DNA of 64,000 bases from Anaeramoeba flamelloides (taxonomy: Eukaryota; Metamonada; Anaeramoebidae), in the NCBI GenBank assembly GCA_027625915.1, contig JANTQA010000010.1:1054001-1118000 (forward strand), in the 5' to 3' direction. The position numbers were made by a program, and so were the translations under genes. How positions within the stretch are numbered: position 1 is the stretch's first letter; every line of letters starts with the position of its first letter. This document shows positions 26,746 to 38,959 of this stretch, in pieces. The notes under the pieces are model-generated. The model made no database searches. It worked only from the letters and a program-made list of their open reading frames with translations, and was not told the origin of the DNA.

Positions 26746-26772
26746 CTTTATGTTTGTTTGATTAGAAATGTA

Positions 26773-27174
26773 CAGTCAATCCAAGGCTACCGTGAAAATT
26801 TATCAATATCAAATTTTGATGTTGATATAATTTTCTAAAAAGTTCAATATTAGAATAATAAAGCTAATATTGAAAAAAAAAAATTCCTAAATGTGCCAAT
26901 ATTCAGGATTTTTATCTTATTTTCAAAAAAGAAATCTTCAGAACCCAAAATGACTCCAAATATCAAAAATTCATTAAGAAACGACATAAAATCTCCTCTG
27001 AAAAAAATGAATTTATTTTTCGATCACATTAGAAAAATATTTTGCATATCAACTCATTTATGAAAGAATATTTTCAATATAAGCTTTCTTATTCACATAT
27101 TCTTCGATTTAAAAATCTATATCAACATCAAAATTTGATATTGATAAATTTTCACGGTAACCTTGGAACAGCTG
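26773..27174 (-). mobile_element. MITE family M2, copy B (about 402 bp)
   Basis: TIRs are CAGTCAATCCAAGGCTACCG on the left and the complement of CGGTAACCTTGGAACAGCTG on the right, flanked by TA at 26771-26772 and 27175-27176. The middle is the reverse complement of that of copy A, so the two form an inverted pair with copy C between them. Confidence 0.8.
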
Positions 27175-29033
27175 TAATTAAAAAAAATTTGTAAAATGCA
27201 TTTTTACATCCTTTATGGTTTGTGCTTGAAGACCATTATTTGGAAAAATAAATGGAATAAATTATAAGACAGATTTCCAAATTAGGTATTCAAAGTAAAG
27301 TTAAATTTTAATTATCTATTCATTAAAGAAATCAAGACAATTGATAAATTGAAGATTCTAAACATTTATTTTACTATTTGTCGCAAAATGAATAGAACAA
27401 AATTTTCATTACGCTTTCCAAAAAAGATTGGAAATATCACTGTAAAATTTCAATTTTTTAATTCCTAAAAATCAGATTAAATTATTAATTTCCCTATCAG
27501 AATTGGTACTTTGATTATTGGATTTAATTCTTTGATTGATTTTTAGGAAATCTGTATGAAAATTTTGATCTTTTTATTTTTCAACGAAAAGTAATTCTTG
27601 GAATGTGTATATCTTTTTAAGATGAATAAAAAAATTGTTCTTTTTATTTTCCAAAAAACAGTATATTACTATAAAGTTTTACTTTCTTTTTTCTAGTTTT
27701 AAGATATTTAAAGGTAAAAAAAAGATTTTACAAATTATATTTTTATGTATCAAGATTCCCAAATATTTTAGCGACACTCACCCTTGTGATGAGGGTATCT
27801 TTGAATAAAATTTATTCCAAATCTTATATTAATCATAAAATAATTACAAATACGATTAAATTGAAGAGAATTTGTTTTTTTCAATTTAAATTTTTTTAAA
27901 AAATAAAATTCCAAAAACTTTATTGTATTTTTAGATGATCATTACTTTTCGTTTTTGATTTTTTTAAAAAATTTTATATTCCAAATATTTAATTTATTTG
28001 ATATTTCTTGTTTTCAAAAGATTAACAAATGTTCTAAATCAGAACTTATCCAAACTTTTTGAAAAGTTCTTTGGTAGTATTCAATAATATTTTTTTTTCG
28101 AGACGATTTTTACAAATATTCCAATCAACAAATTGACAAAACTTCTATGTTTAATGAAAATAGTTTCTCAAAGTGTGTTTAAATCAAAAATTGATGAGCT
28201 TTAAAAAAAATCTTTCTCGCTCCGTTAGATTTGTTAAATTGAATCATTTTTAAAAATGTGAAAGATAAAAGAATCAAAACTATCTCCAAAATATTTCTGA
28301 AAATGGTTTTGATCAATTTCCTAATCTTGTGAATATTTTTTATTTATTATAACTTTGTCAAAAAGCATTTGGTTTAAAAATGTAATGATCCAAATTGGTT
28401 TGACAAAATCAGTAATCAAGAAAAAGTTACACATTTACATTAATTTACAAATTTCTCAACAAATTTGAAAATGATTATTTTATGATCTAATTTGTTATTC
28501 GAAAGAGTTACAAAAGTTGGTGTGCAAATTGTAAAGCATTAATTTTGATGATTTAAAAAGTCAAAACATTGAATATAAAATTTGTCAATTTAATTTTAAT
28601 TATTTGATCTCTGATCTTAGAATAATTATTTTTAGAAAAATTCCTATTTGTTAAAACCAAATCTAATAAAAAGTTCTTCTTCCCAGTCTCATTCAACTGA
28701 TTTTCTTATTTCGACGATGAAAAATGACCAAATAAAAATAGTCTATTCCCAAAAGGGAAAATCACTGTGATATTAAGAAAATCCAGATAACTCTTTTCAA
28801 GTCTAAATGGAACATTTACTCAGAACTATTTTATTTTTAAATTTATTAATATTTTTAAAAATTAAAAATTGCAATCGACTTTAAAAAAAAGATCTATTAA
28901 AGAAAATCTGATTAGTGTTGTTGGTAAATAATCGGAAGGAATTTGCCATCAAAAAATAAACATTTTTTTGAAAAAGAATTTTTTTGGAATTTTGTCTTTA
29001 GATTGATATTTACGAACAAAAAATTGAAACAAA

Positions 29034-29852
29034 ATGGAAGAATATAAACTTGTTGTTGTAGGAGGTGGGAGTGTTGGGAAATCGGCCTTAACAATTAGAT
29101 ATTTACAAAACTATTTTATTTCGAGTTATGGTATACATATCCTTCAATAAACTTTTTTTGATCACCAATTCTTCTCTGACTTTCTTCTGAAAAAAAATTT
29201 TGTTTCTTGAAACTTTTTTTTTTTTACATCTATCTGAATAGATCCAACCATAGACGAAAATTATCGAAACATGGTTGTTGTGGATAACAAAGCGTGTCTT
29301 TTAGATATATTGGATACTGGCGGCCAAGAAGATTATTCTTCAATTAGTTCTTATGTAAGCCTCTTCACATCTTTTTTTATTTTGTATTGTTTTGATATTT
29401 GCCCTTTTAATTTCGTACTCACCACCCTTTCTTTTCTTTTCTTTTCTTTTCTTTTCTTTTCTTTCCTTTTTAAACGGGATGAAATATGTTTGTATTTTGT
29501 TTTCTATACAAACCAGTATATTGATTCAGGGGATGGATTTCTTTTAATATATTCGATCATTGATAAGGAAAGTTTTGAAGAAATAAATGAAATTGCAGAA
29601 TCAATTAAGCGTGTCAAAGAAACAGATAGCTTTGCAGGCGTGCTGTGTGGAAACAAATGTGATTTAGAAAAGGATCGAGCTGTAGAAAGAAATGAAGGTT
29701 ATGGGTTAGCTTTATCTTTAAAGCTCTCGTTTTTTGAAACCTCAGCAAAAACAACAAGAAACATAGAAAATTCTTTTCACCATCTCGTTAGGATGATTAG
29801 AAAATTACAAGTACCAAAGGTGAAGGAAAAGAAAAAATGCTCAATACTATAA
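29034..29852 (+). CDS. Ras-family small GTPase, two introns
   Basis: Exons 29034-29130, 29242-29354 and 29517-29852 encode 181 residues. Ras proteins are membrane-tethered GTP switches. Seen, with numbering identical to human Ras: P-loop GGGSVGKS (10-17), switch I YDPTI (32-36), DTGGQE (57-62), NKCDL and ETSAK for guanine recognition, and a C-terminal KKKCSIL, a CaaX box whose final Leu predicts geranylgeranylation, with an adjacent basic patch. Gly12 and Gln61 are kept. Two departures stand out: Ser at 13 and Gly at 59, where Ras has Ala. Intron 1 (111 nt, GTATAC) splits codon 33. Intron 2 (162 nt, GTAAGC) is phase 0 and contains a TTTTC array at about 29426-29466, which stays partly open and makes a false N-terminal extension of exon 3. 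The family could equally be Ras, Rap or Rheb-like; Ras is closest by eye. Confidence 0.93.
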
Positions 29853-29944
29853 ACCTATAAAATTTCAAAGATGTTTTTTTCTTTGGATTCCCTTATTGGT
29901 GCTGTAAAATTTTGTTTTATTAAAAGGTTGCAAACTAAAATATT

Positions 29945-30320
29945 GCACACCGTGCCAAACTACACATGCCTAAAGACCACAAAACTCGTGTCTCAAAATT
30001 AAACAGTGCTTTTTTTTCTTCTTGGTTCTGATTCACATCCAATTCAGTGCCCAATATTATACTATGGTCAAATCAAATTTGAATGTAGACCAACTTGATC
30101 TCTTAGAAGTAAATATGAAATTTGGAAGGAAATTTGTATAAAATTCTCCATAATTTTTCATTTATTTGAAATTTTTTCTTGTTTATCCAAACAAAAATTT
30201 TCTAAAAAAATAACTTTATTTTTTAAGAAAAAATTTACAAATTTGATCCTTCATTTTACGATTGTTTTTTTAATAATAGAACTTTATGAAACCCAATCTT
30301 AGATTTACTTATTGTTTTAC
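29945..30320 (-). mobile_element. TIR family T4 fragment without ends
   Basis: It aligns with 15430-15760 in the same orientation (TTTGATCCTTCATTTT, AATAATAGAACTTTA.GAAACC, CAAATCAAATTT-like) and with 4040-4400 in reverse. The minus strand gives a peptide with EEKKALFNFETRVLWSL that resembles the corresponding stretch of the other copies. It lies 100 bases after the Ras stop codon. Confidence 0.55.
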
Positions 30321-30655
30321 CAAGTCTGCACGGATTATTTTAATAATTGTATTATTGTTAATAAAATTTGTTTTTCCTGTTTTAGATTTTTTACCAATTT
30401 TTTTTTTTTTTTTTTCTTTGAAATAAATCAAAAAAGTAAAAGAAAAGTGATCCTGGCTCTTATTTTTTATTTTTCCTTTCTGGTGTTTGGATATTAAAAC
30501 CAATAAAATCTTCTATCGATCCTTTTTTAATATTTAGTGTTGAAAAAAATAAAAAATATGAAATTAATCGGTATACCAGTTTTAATTCTTAATAAACGCC
30601 ATTTCAAAATCATTATCCAATTAAAAATCAAATTTTGAAAATAAATATTTTTATA

Positions 30656-31098
30656 CAGCCGTTCCAAGTCTACCATAAAATTGTAAATAAAACACAAGTG
30701 AGTTTTCTATTATTATTTTCGATTTTCAAAAAATTCCGAAATAAGAGTTATTATTCCAAAATTTTTTTCAATAAATGAGCTATTATTCAAATTTTTGAAA
30801 AAAAAAAAAAAAAAATTGAAGACTCATGAAAAACTTAAAAGTATTGTTCAAAAATGCTAAATTTTTAAAGATCAGTAAATATTGATATTTTTTTTGAACT
30901 TCTTTGGACTGATAATTTTGAAGTTTCATGGGATCTTGAATTTTTTTTTGATGTGCCCAAAATTAGAATAATAGCTCATTTATTGAAAAAAATTTTGGAA
31001 TAATAACTCTTATTTCGGAATTTTTTGAAAATCGAAAATAAGAATAGAAAACTCACTTGTGTTTTATTTAAAATTTTATGGTAGACTTGGAAAGACTG
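30656..31098. mobile_element. long palindromic MITE, related to family M2 (about 443 bp)
   Basis: The left arm starts CAGCCGTTCCAAGTCTACCA and the right arm ends TGGTAGACTTGGAAAGACTG. The arms are near-perfect inverted repeats for roughly 145 bp (for example AAAACACAAGTGAGTTTTCT and TTCCGAAATAAGAGTTATTA both reappear inverted). TA flanks at 30654-30655 and 31099-31100. The high arm identity suggests a more recent insertion than its M2 relatives, or gene conversion between the arms. No coding capacity. Confidence 0.85.
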
Positions 31099-31164
31099 TA
31101 AATTGAAGTTGTCTATTATAATAAAAAAAATTACTATTTAAATATTCAGTTCTAAACACTTGAA

Positions 31165-31665
31165 ATATTTGTTTTTCATCTAAAAATAAAATATATAAAA
31201 AATTAGGTCATTTATTATGAAATTTAGTTTTCGAGGAAAAATTGTTGTGTAATATTTCAATGTAAAAAATGAAATCCTTTTTTTGAACTATAGAAATTTT
31301 TTATAAACTGGGTGATAAACCTACTTAAAGTTCATTAAAGTGGGGTGTCTAAAGAATACTCATTTAATTGTTTGATAGCCTAAACAGATTCACTTTTTTT
31401 GATTAATAATAAGATTTTTATAGAATTTTACAATGCATTTATACAATCAGATTTTTTATTCTTGTTTTTTGATTGATTTAATACGAGTTTGAACAACTGT
31501 AATTTCATTAATCAACATTCTAATCGTTGGCTGGATTATTATTTTCAAACTTTTGATTCTTTAACACAAAAATAAATTATTATACAATGTCAAAAGACTT
31601 TTCCTAAGATTAAACATTAAAAATCATTACCGGGTTATTTTCAATATCAGAATTGTTTACAATAT
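31165..31665 (-). mobile_element. TIR family T4, shortened and diverged copy
   Basis: The core 31316-31560 matches 38585-38830 (AAACCTACTTAAAGT, GGTGTCT.AAGAATACTC, TTGTTTTTTGATTGATT). Weakened terminal repeats can be followed at about 31165-31240 and 31600-31665 (ACCGGGTTATTTTCAATATC against CCGGGATTTTTTTCATGTCC). The minus strand carries the decayed coding remnant of the family. Confidence 0.5.
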
Positions 31666-34600
31666 GATACTTGTAAAGAATTTTCAAATGAAAATTATAA
31701 AAATTAAATAACAAAAGTTATGTTGTATTTACTCATTACTTTTCTTTTTCATTTTGTGTTAATTTTGGGGGGTAAATAATTATTCAATCGAAAATTTTTA
31801 ATAAAATTAACAAAATTTACAAATTAAATTTTACAAATTCGTATTTCAAAATAAAAGTTGTTTTTTTTTTTTTTTTCTAAAAGTCTAATCCATTGAAAGA
31901 TCTAATAAAATGATAATGTAAAATAATAAAATACATTACTTGTTTCTTAGACCTCTACTATTAAATAAATTTTCGAAAAATGAATAAACAAATTTGAAAA
32001 TTTTTTCTTAAAAAATATATTTATTTTTTTTGAAATTTTTGTTCCAAAAAATAACAAATTTAGAAGTTGTAGAAAATCACAAAAAAATATAAATAGATTT
32101 GATAAATAATGGTAGAGTTATTATGATGGTAAATACTTGTTTGAAAAAAGAAAAAAAAATATCTGTACGTATTATGAGTACCAAATATCAATTATTAATG
32201 AAACAGCATTTGATTTATGATCAATCATAAAAAATAATCAATCAAAAATTAGAAAATTTTTAGAAGAAATTGTCAAAGAGAGATTATCAATTCATGTCTT
32301 GAATTGTATTGATTGATAATTATGAAAACATCTAAGTTGGTTTTACATTTTTTGTCTTTAGTATTATTGGATATCTCCAAGATTTTTTTTTGTATTTTTT
32401 TTATTTCTCAAAAGGTTGTGTTTTTTTTTGAGATTGTGTTCAAAAATACTTACTCTTACAAATTTAGAGGGTTACAAAATAACTATAAATTAGATTAAAT
32501 TGAAATAAATTAGTTGTTTCAAGAAAAAAATTTGTTTTAAATTAAAAATTTTTAACGCTTTGGGTAAATAAAATAAGGTTGGATTTTTTTTTTTAAATTT
32601 ATTTTTTGAAAATGAGAATACTTATAAACTTTTTTTGTTTGAAATTTTTAGACAATTAGATTTAATATTTTTTTTTTTGTTATTTTAATTTTGACAACCA
32701 AAAGGGGTGTGCTTTGATAATATTGTTTTTAGTGTTATTTTTACATTGAGCAGGATGCGGGTGCAGCTTTCATGTTGTTGACTGTCGTTCAATCAACAAT
32801 ACCTGAAACTATAGAGTTATTTTCATTTCATTTCGAATGTACAAAACCCCCATTGTTTATAAAATAATATTCAAATTTACAATCCAATGTGAGTTATAGA
32901 GATTTGGAAAAGTAATAATATTTTTTGTTGGTTTGTGTATTTAGTGTGTTTTTTTTTTTTTTTTTTTTGAAGATATTTCCTTTTTTCACTTCAACAAGAG
33001 ATGTGCATAACTGGAAAAGTTATTTTCAAATTTTTTTAACTTGTGGAATATTTTTTTAAAGGAAATTACGAAAGAAAAAGATCATTTAAAAAAATTAAAA
33101 ACGCATTTACCACTTTTGTGATCTGGTTTTTTTTTTTTTTTTCCTTTTTTTTGGGATCAATAAATCTATTCTATTTTGTTTTATTTTTGGTTTTTTTTTT
33201 CTTTGTGTTTTTTTTTGTGTCACTTACACACTCACCAATAGACACATCGATAATTCAATCTTAAGATGTGTAATTACATAATAATTTGATGGTCGTTTGT
33301 TTTTATTTGTGCACAAAGTCTTCTATAAACATTCTTTGGAAATGAAGGTTTTTTTTATATGATATGACATCTGGAATACTAATATTTGAAGTTTCTACCT
33401 AAGTTAAAATTGAAAATTGGTGGTTTTGTCTCTATTGGCAATATAAATATAACTTTATTTGGAAAGTCAAGGATCTTTCGAATTTGAAGATATGTTTTAG
33501 ATATGAGGTTTCTTTTTTTAGATTACAAAAAAAAAAAAAAATAGTAAGTGGAAGATTTTATAACTCTTTTGAAGAAAGTATAAAATCCCCTTTTCTATTT
33601 TACTCAAAAAAAAAAAAAAATTAATTAATTAATTTTAATGGAAAAAAACTAATTAAATAATATTTTAATATTTATAAAGAAAATTTTTTTAAAAAATATT
33701 GATTTATTCAATAAAAATCAATTTTTTAAATGAAAAGGGTAACATCGACTTTGGATCCTATTTAAAAAAAAAAGTTTAGATTTCTCAATTCGGAAAAACC
33801 CAAAATTATTCCCAAAAATTTGAAAATTCAAAATCTCAGTATAGCTGAGTATATCCAAATTATTTTGAAATGTTATAAAGTTTTGTAGACAGTATCAATA
33901 TACTTGAAAATATATTGATATAATCAACAGCGATATCTAAAAATACTTTTTTGAATTTGGTTTGTATTGTTCATTCAAGAATTACAAAGGTTTTTGGATC
34001 AAATAAGTAATTATTTTTTTATAAATAAAAAAATCATTAAAAAATTTATATTTTGACTTTCCTTGAATTAAGATAATTTAAAATCGGTTTTATTGGTTAA
34101 TAAATTGGATTCCGATAATTAGATAACATAAAATATTAATAGAACTTTTTTTACCACCTTAAAAATAATATACAAATTTTTTTTAGAAGATATACAATAT
34201 GTCCTTAATAAAATTAAGCACTATTTTTTTCTGACTAATATTTTTCGAAATCGAAGTTTATAACTTAATTCAATTAAACACTGGGATAATTTTTTTTTTA
34301 GAATAAAAACGCTCTCAACTTTTGAATATCTAAAATATTTTTTGAAATTACTGTCCACTTTTTTATTTTTTTGAAAAAATGGGGTTGAGAAAAGTTTGAA
34401 ATCAAAGAATAAGTTAATATATTATTTAAGAATGGTTTTCCAGAGAGTTTATCTTTTTAGTTTAAATTTTTTTTTAATTTTACCATTGTAAAATAAAAAA
34501 AACATTTGAAGATCAAATCAGTGCCTCTTGTGAAAATAAAATTCCCATAATTTAGAATTTGTTTTAGTAAATGAGTTAAAACAAGATAGTGTCTCTAAAA

Positions 34601-36315
34601 ATATAGAGAATTTCAAGTGTGAATTCACTCATTTTGGCAAAAAAATGTTTTCAAGAAAAAGTTAAATTGAAACTTTATTTATTTTTATTTTTTTATTTAA
34701 TTTTTTTAATTGTATTAATGGAAAGTATTTGATCAGTTTTCAATTTTTAGTGTTTTTTGGGTAGTAGGGGCATATAATATCAACAACAAGAAGTGGATTT
34801 CGAGAAAGGGAAAATGACAAAACCCTTGAATACTTGCTAAAGTAGAGAAAATCAATTCATTTTAACATATTACTATTTATTGAAAAATAAATTGAACAGT
34901 ATTTTCATTAAGCTTTCTAAAACTTTTTACAGAGATTTAAATCAATTATAGCCATTTAATTCTTCTAACGAATTATATTTTTATTTTACATTATAAAAAT
35001 GCAGAATTTAATGATTTATTGTAATTTCTTGTGAGGAACTCTTTATTTTAAAAAGATGACTGAAAATTTTAATCCTTTTATTTTACAATTAACAGTACTG
35101 TTGATTTTCTTTTTATATGAAAAAGAATTGTTTAAAATTATTATTCTGAAAGTGTTTTGATCAAAAGTTACTTTCAATAAAACAAGATTTTTATGATCTT
35201 CTTTGAAATTTGTAAAAAGTTTGAAATTTCTTGCTATTTGTTTTTACTCCCTTAAATTCTTATATTTAGTGTTTTTTTATAATGAAAGTTAGAGGCAATT
35301 ATTAGTTCAAAAAAGATTTTAATCAATTAATTATTAACCTATGTTTTTTTTTTTTTTGATGTACCCTTTGCTCTCTCAACTTTTTGTTGAAAAATATGTT
35401 GATTAGAATTTTTTTATACCCTTACAAAAAATATTGCAAAAATCACCTGTCAAACAAAATTTTCCCTTGATTAAGTCTTGTACATCTTTTGAAATTTCAT
35501 TTTCAGGTGGAAAATTGTTGATTTCTTGTCATTCATCAAATTAATTATTTATTTGTAAAAGTTAAGGAAAATTTCATATTTCATTATTGATAGGATTTGG
35601 AATTCATAATTCACGAATAAAAGAAATATTTCTGGGTAGAAGGTATGTGTTTCAGTGGTACCTTATTCACCGTTTTATTTTGTTCATAAAAAATCCATAA
35701 AAATAATTTTGGTTACAAAATCAATTAAAAAAAGATTTTAGAAACAAAAAGTTCATAATTTTTCTCTTTTCTATTTGGGATTCTATTGCCCAAAAATATA
35801 AAACAGTCATGAATGTTCTTTGTGTTCGTCCAAATCAGAAAAGTAAATTCGAAAACCTTTTGATCCAATACAAATAGTTATTAATTCGCTTTCACAATTT
35901 GCAAAAAACAAATTTTTGTGAAAAACAAAATCAAATTGACACCAGCCTTCTCAATTGCAGAAAGATACAAGTTCTTTGTTCGTGTACCAATTCACTAGAT
36001 CACATTTAAATTTTTCTTAATGTTGAATTTATGGAAAAAATTGGATTACAAAAAGAAGAGTCTAAGATTCTATTTTATGATCTTTGATTTTTAATCGGAA
36101 AATTTTTCTTTGCCTTTTCATTTTTCTAACTTTTTCTTTTTTTTTTATTTATTTTTATTTTTTTCTTTTTTTTTTATTTCCCTTTTTTTAATAATAAATT
36201 TTTTTTCAGTGTTTTTTCTATTTAGACCCTAGACTTTTTTTCTTCCTTTTTCTTTTGTTACTTCTTTTTTAATTTTTCAATTTAAAATTTTACACTAAAC
36301 AATTTCAATACACGA

Positions 36316-37383
36316 ATGCTTAATCTAAGACAAACCAATTTACGCCAAGAAAAAAAAAATGGCCTTCTTCACAATTTGAAACAAGAGGTAGGAAGTCCAT
36401 TAAAAGGTGCTCTTTCTTATTTGGATATTTGCAATTGGGACTACAAAGTAATTATTTTTCTATTATATTTAATTGTTTTTTTTTCTTGAAAATTGTTTTT
36501 CTCTTTGTTTTTGTTTTACCAATCTTCACACTTTGAACAACAAAGTAATTTTAAACCAACAATTATTTTTCTAATCGAATTCGAACTATTGTTTTTTTTT
36601 TATTTTTATTCTTGATTATTTTTCTCTTTCTTTTTTTTCACAATTAATTTCCAAAAATATCAAAAGTTTTCTGTTGGTGTTCTTGGTCTCCTCGAACTTA
36701 AAAATGCGTCAAGACTCAAACCTTCTTTCAAAAGGATCAACGAGCCAGTTGTTGAAATGGAGGAACTTTTAGGATCGCAACCAAGTGAAGGTGAAGGAAT
36801 GGATCTCATGGAATTTACACCAAGGAAAAGATCATTTGAAACAGTTTGCCAAGAAAAAACAGGATCTTGTAAGGAACGAAAAATTCTTTTGACTGTTCAA
36901 CCTAAAAAACAAGAAAAAAAACAAGAAAAAAAACAAGTACAAGTACAAGTACAAGAACAAGTACAAGAACAAGTACAAGAACAAGAACAAGAACAAGAAC
37001 AAGAACAAGAACAAGAACAAGAACAAGAACACATAGATGAACAACAAAACAAAACCAAGACAAAAGAAAGCGAAGAAGAAAACCTCAAAAAATTAAATAA
37101 ATTGCAATCAGTACTTTCACGGGGGTTCCTAAACTGGGACAAAAGACTCCGTGCAATCATTGAATATGATCCAAAGCTTATTGTAGGATATCCTGATCAC
37201 CTCAAAACCAAAAGCCAAATCACAATCCAAAAAACAATCTTTGATCTCCTCGCAAAATACAGCACCAAAATAGTCTCCAAAAAAAATTTACAAAGAGGGG
37301 TTCACTCATTTCTTGCAAAATATGGTTTCAAAAATGAAACAAAACACAACCACAATATTATGATCTTCCGTTCTCAAAAATAA
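36316..37383 (+). CDS. hypothetical protein with a VQ/EQ-repeat hinge, one intron
   Basis: Exons 36316-36447 and 36667-37383 encode 282 residues. The 219-nt intron (GTAATT donor, CAAAAG acceptor, T-rich) is phase 0; splicing joins ICNWDYK to FSVGVLGLLELKNASR. The N-terminal 80 residues look globular or helical. Residues about 134-165 are a K-Q then V-Q/E-Q repeat made by a GAACAA array (36934-37029), and a compact C-terminal part (about 180-282) has NWDKRLRAIIEYDPKLIVGY, QKTIFDLLAKYSTKIVSKKN and a H-N-rich end. No domain is recognised, and I will not assign a function. The repeat is a likely length-variable hinge between two ordered halves. The exon 1 start is chosen because it is the first ATG after the T-rich upstream stretch and gives sensible splicing. 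Stop is TAA. Confidence 0.75.
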
Positions 37384-38456
37384 TCCCCAAAATTTTAAAT
37401 ATTTCAGCCAAATGTTCCAGTTTCAAGTAAGACGCAAAAGATTAACAATTTGTATTTTTCTTTTTCCTGTTCTTTTTCTATTTAATTTAATTTTCTTTAT
37501 TATTCTTTCTCGACATTTTCGAGTTTTCTTTCTTTCTTTTTATGATTCTTTTTCTTTTTCTTTTTCTTTTTTTTTCTTTTTTTTTTTCTTTTTATGATTC
37601 TTATTCAAATTTTATTTATTTTTTTTTTTAACTTTAAATGTGACTCTCCTTATAGAATATTTTTTTCTCTTATTTCCATTCTTTCTTTATTTAAACGAGA
37701 GTTAGCTTTCTTATTTTTCAGATATGTTTATTTATTTGATTTTTTATAGACATTGAAAGGATTAATTCTTTCTTGTTGTTTTTTGTTTTTTTGTTTTTTG
37801 TTTTTTGTTTTTTTTTATTTTGTTTGTTGTTTTTTTTTCTTTTTCACTTTATCTCTTAATTGGATCTTCAAAAATTCAAGTTCCAAATTAAATAATATAG
37901 AATTTTTTATTCACAATTTTAAGTGTTTTTTTTTTTTTTTTAATAGAGTTATTTGTGAAATTCCCAACACTTAAATGAGGCAAATAACATGTATTATTAC
38001 AATTTTCCATGAATTTGCCTTAATTTTTTTCATTCCCTTAAAAAAATAAATAAATTCTTTAAGGGATCAGTACTCTACCACAACAAGGCAAAATTTTAAA
38101 ATATGTTATTGGTGATATTCTCTACTGAAAAATTTTGTATATTCCAAGGTCAAAAAAGTCTGATCAGCTAAGAAACCGAAAAAAGAGAATAAATTATTTT
38201 CAGTTAAATCAATTTTTTTTTTTCCATTTTTTCAGGAAAAGAAAACATTTAAATTCATTTTATTTCTCACATTACCAAAAGTTTTTAGCCTGTTTATTGC
38301 CATTTCGATCATTGTTATACAATAACAAGTCTTGGTTGTAAGGGATATTAATATAAAGATTTTTTTTTCAATTATGAGATAATAATTTTGGTTAACCAAA
38401 AAAATGATTTATTAAACTAATTAAAAAATTATTGTTTTTTTTTATAGAAGTATATT

Positions 38457-38938
38457 AGTGAAAAAAATACTGGACATGAAAACAATCCTGGACAAGATTT
38501 TTAATTGTGAGTATTAGTAAAATTTTTGTCTAATTTCAATGAAATCCTTATTATAAATAACCAATTTTTTTATGAGATTAGTAATAAACCTACCTAAAGT
38601 CCACCAAAGTAAGGTGTCTCTAGAATACTCGAGTAATTGTTTGATAGCCTAATGTTGATCAACTTTTTTCAAAAAACAATCGAGTTTTATTGAGGTTTAC
38701 TAGAGTTTAGAAAATGATAATTTTTCTTCTTGTTTTTTGATTGATTGAATGGTGTTTTGAACAAGTGTGATTTCATCAATCATCATTCTAATAAGTGGGG
38801 GGGTTATAATTGAAAAAGTTCGATTCTTAAAAAAAAGGAATTTGATTGTAAATAAATGAAATTACAAAATAATTTTACTAATATTCACAATTAAAAATCT
38901 TGTCCGGGATTTTTTTCATGTCCAGTATTTTTTTCACT
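38457..38938 (-). mobile_element. TIR family T4, internally deleted copy with good ends
   Basis: Terminal inverted repeats of about 70 bp are well kept: AGTGAAAAAAATACTGGACA on the left and its complement on the right, continuing through GGACAAGATTTTTAATTGTG. Compared with 3811-4795 about 480 bp are missing from one side. The minus strand retains a readable remnant (LIRMMIDEITLVQNTIQ, then LGRFITNLIKKL). The ends are the clearest evidence that this family is a cut-and-paste transposon. The outermost bases and target duplication are uncertain. Confidence 0.75.
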
Positions 38939-38959
38939 GCTCTATACTTATAATAATTA

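Larger units (their letters stand above)
21524..29033. other. large gene-poor interval with clustered MITEs
   Basis: No gene in 7.5 kb. It holds R8 copy 2 (22845-23215), R7 copy 2 (24630-24890), three family M2 MITEs (25428-27174) and R3 copy 2 (26064-26302). An 86-codon minus frame at 22006-22266 has no recognisable feature. The stretch 27180-29033 is AT-rich with no clear repeat or gene, apart from a small CACCCTTGTGATGAGGGT hairpin near 27780. Confidence 0.65.
29853..36315. other. gene-poor interval, MITE and TIR family copies
   Basis: No gene is supported. Contents: T4 fragment (29945-30320), palindromic MITE (30656-31098), T4 copy (31165-31665), a short GC-richer patch with an open stretch at about 32745-32867, and T-rich DNA at 33120-33220 and 36080-36300 (the latter just upstream of the next gene). 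Open frames at 30309-30503, 32313-32498 and 33043-33264 are F/K-rich and not credible. Confidence 0.65.

Noticed and set aside
36832-37160. Minus-strand frames rich in FLFL or SCSC opposite the QE hinge
   Set aside because: They are the complement of the GAACAA array in a supported plus-strand gene.
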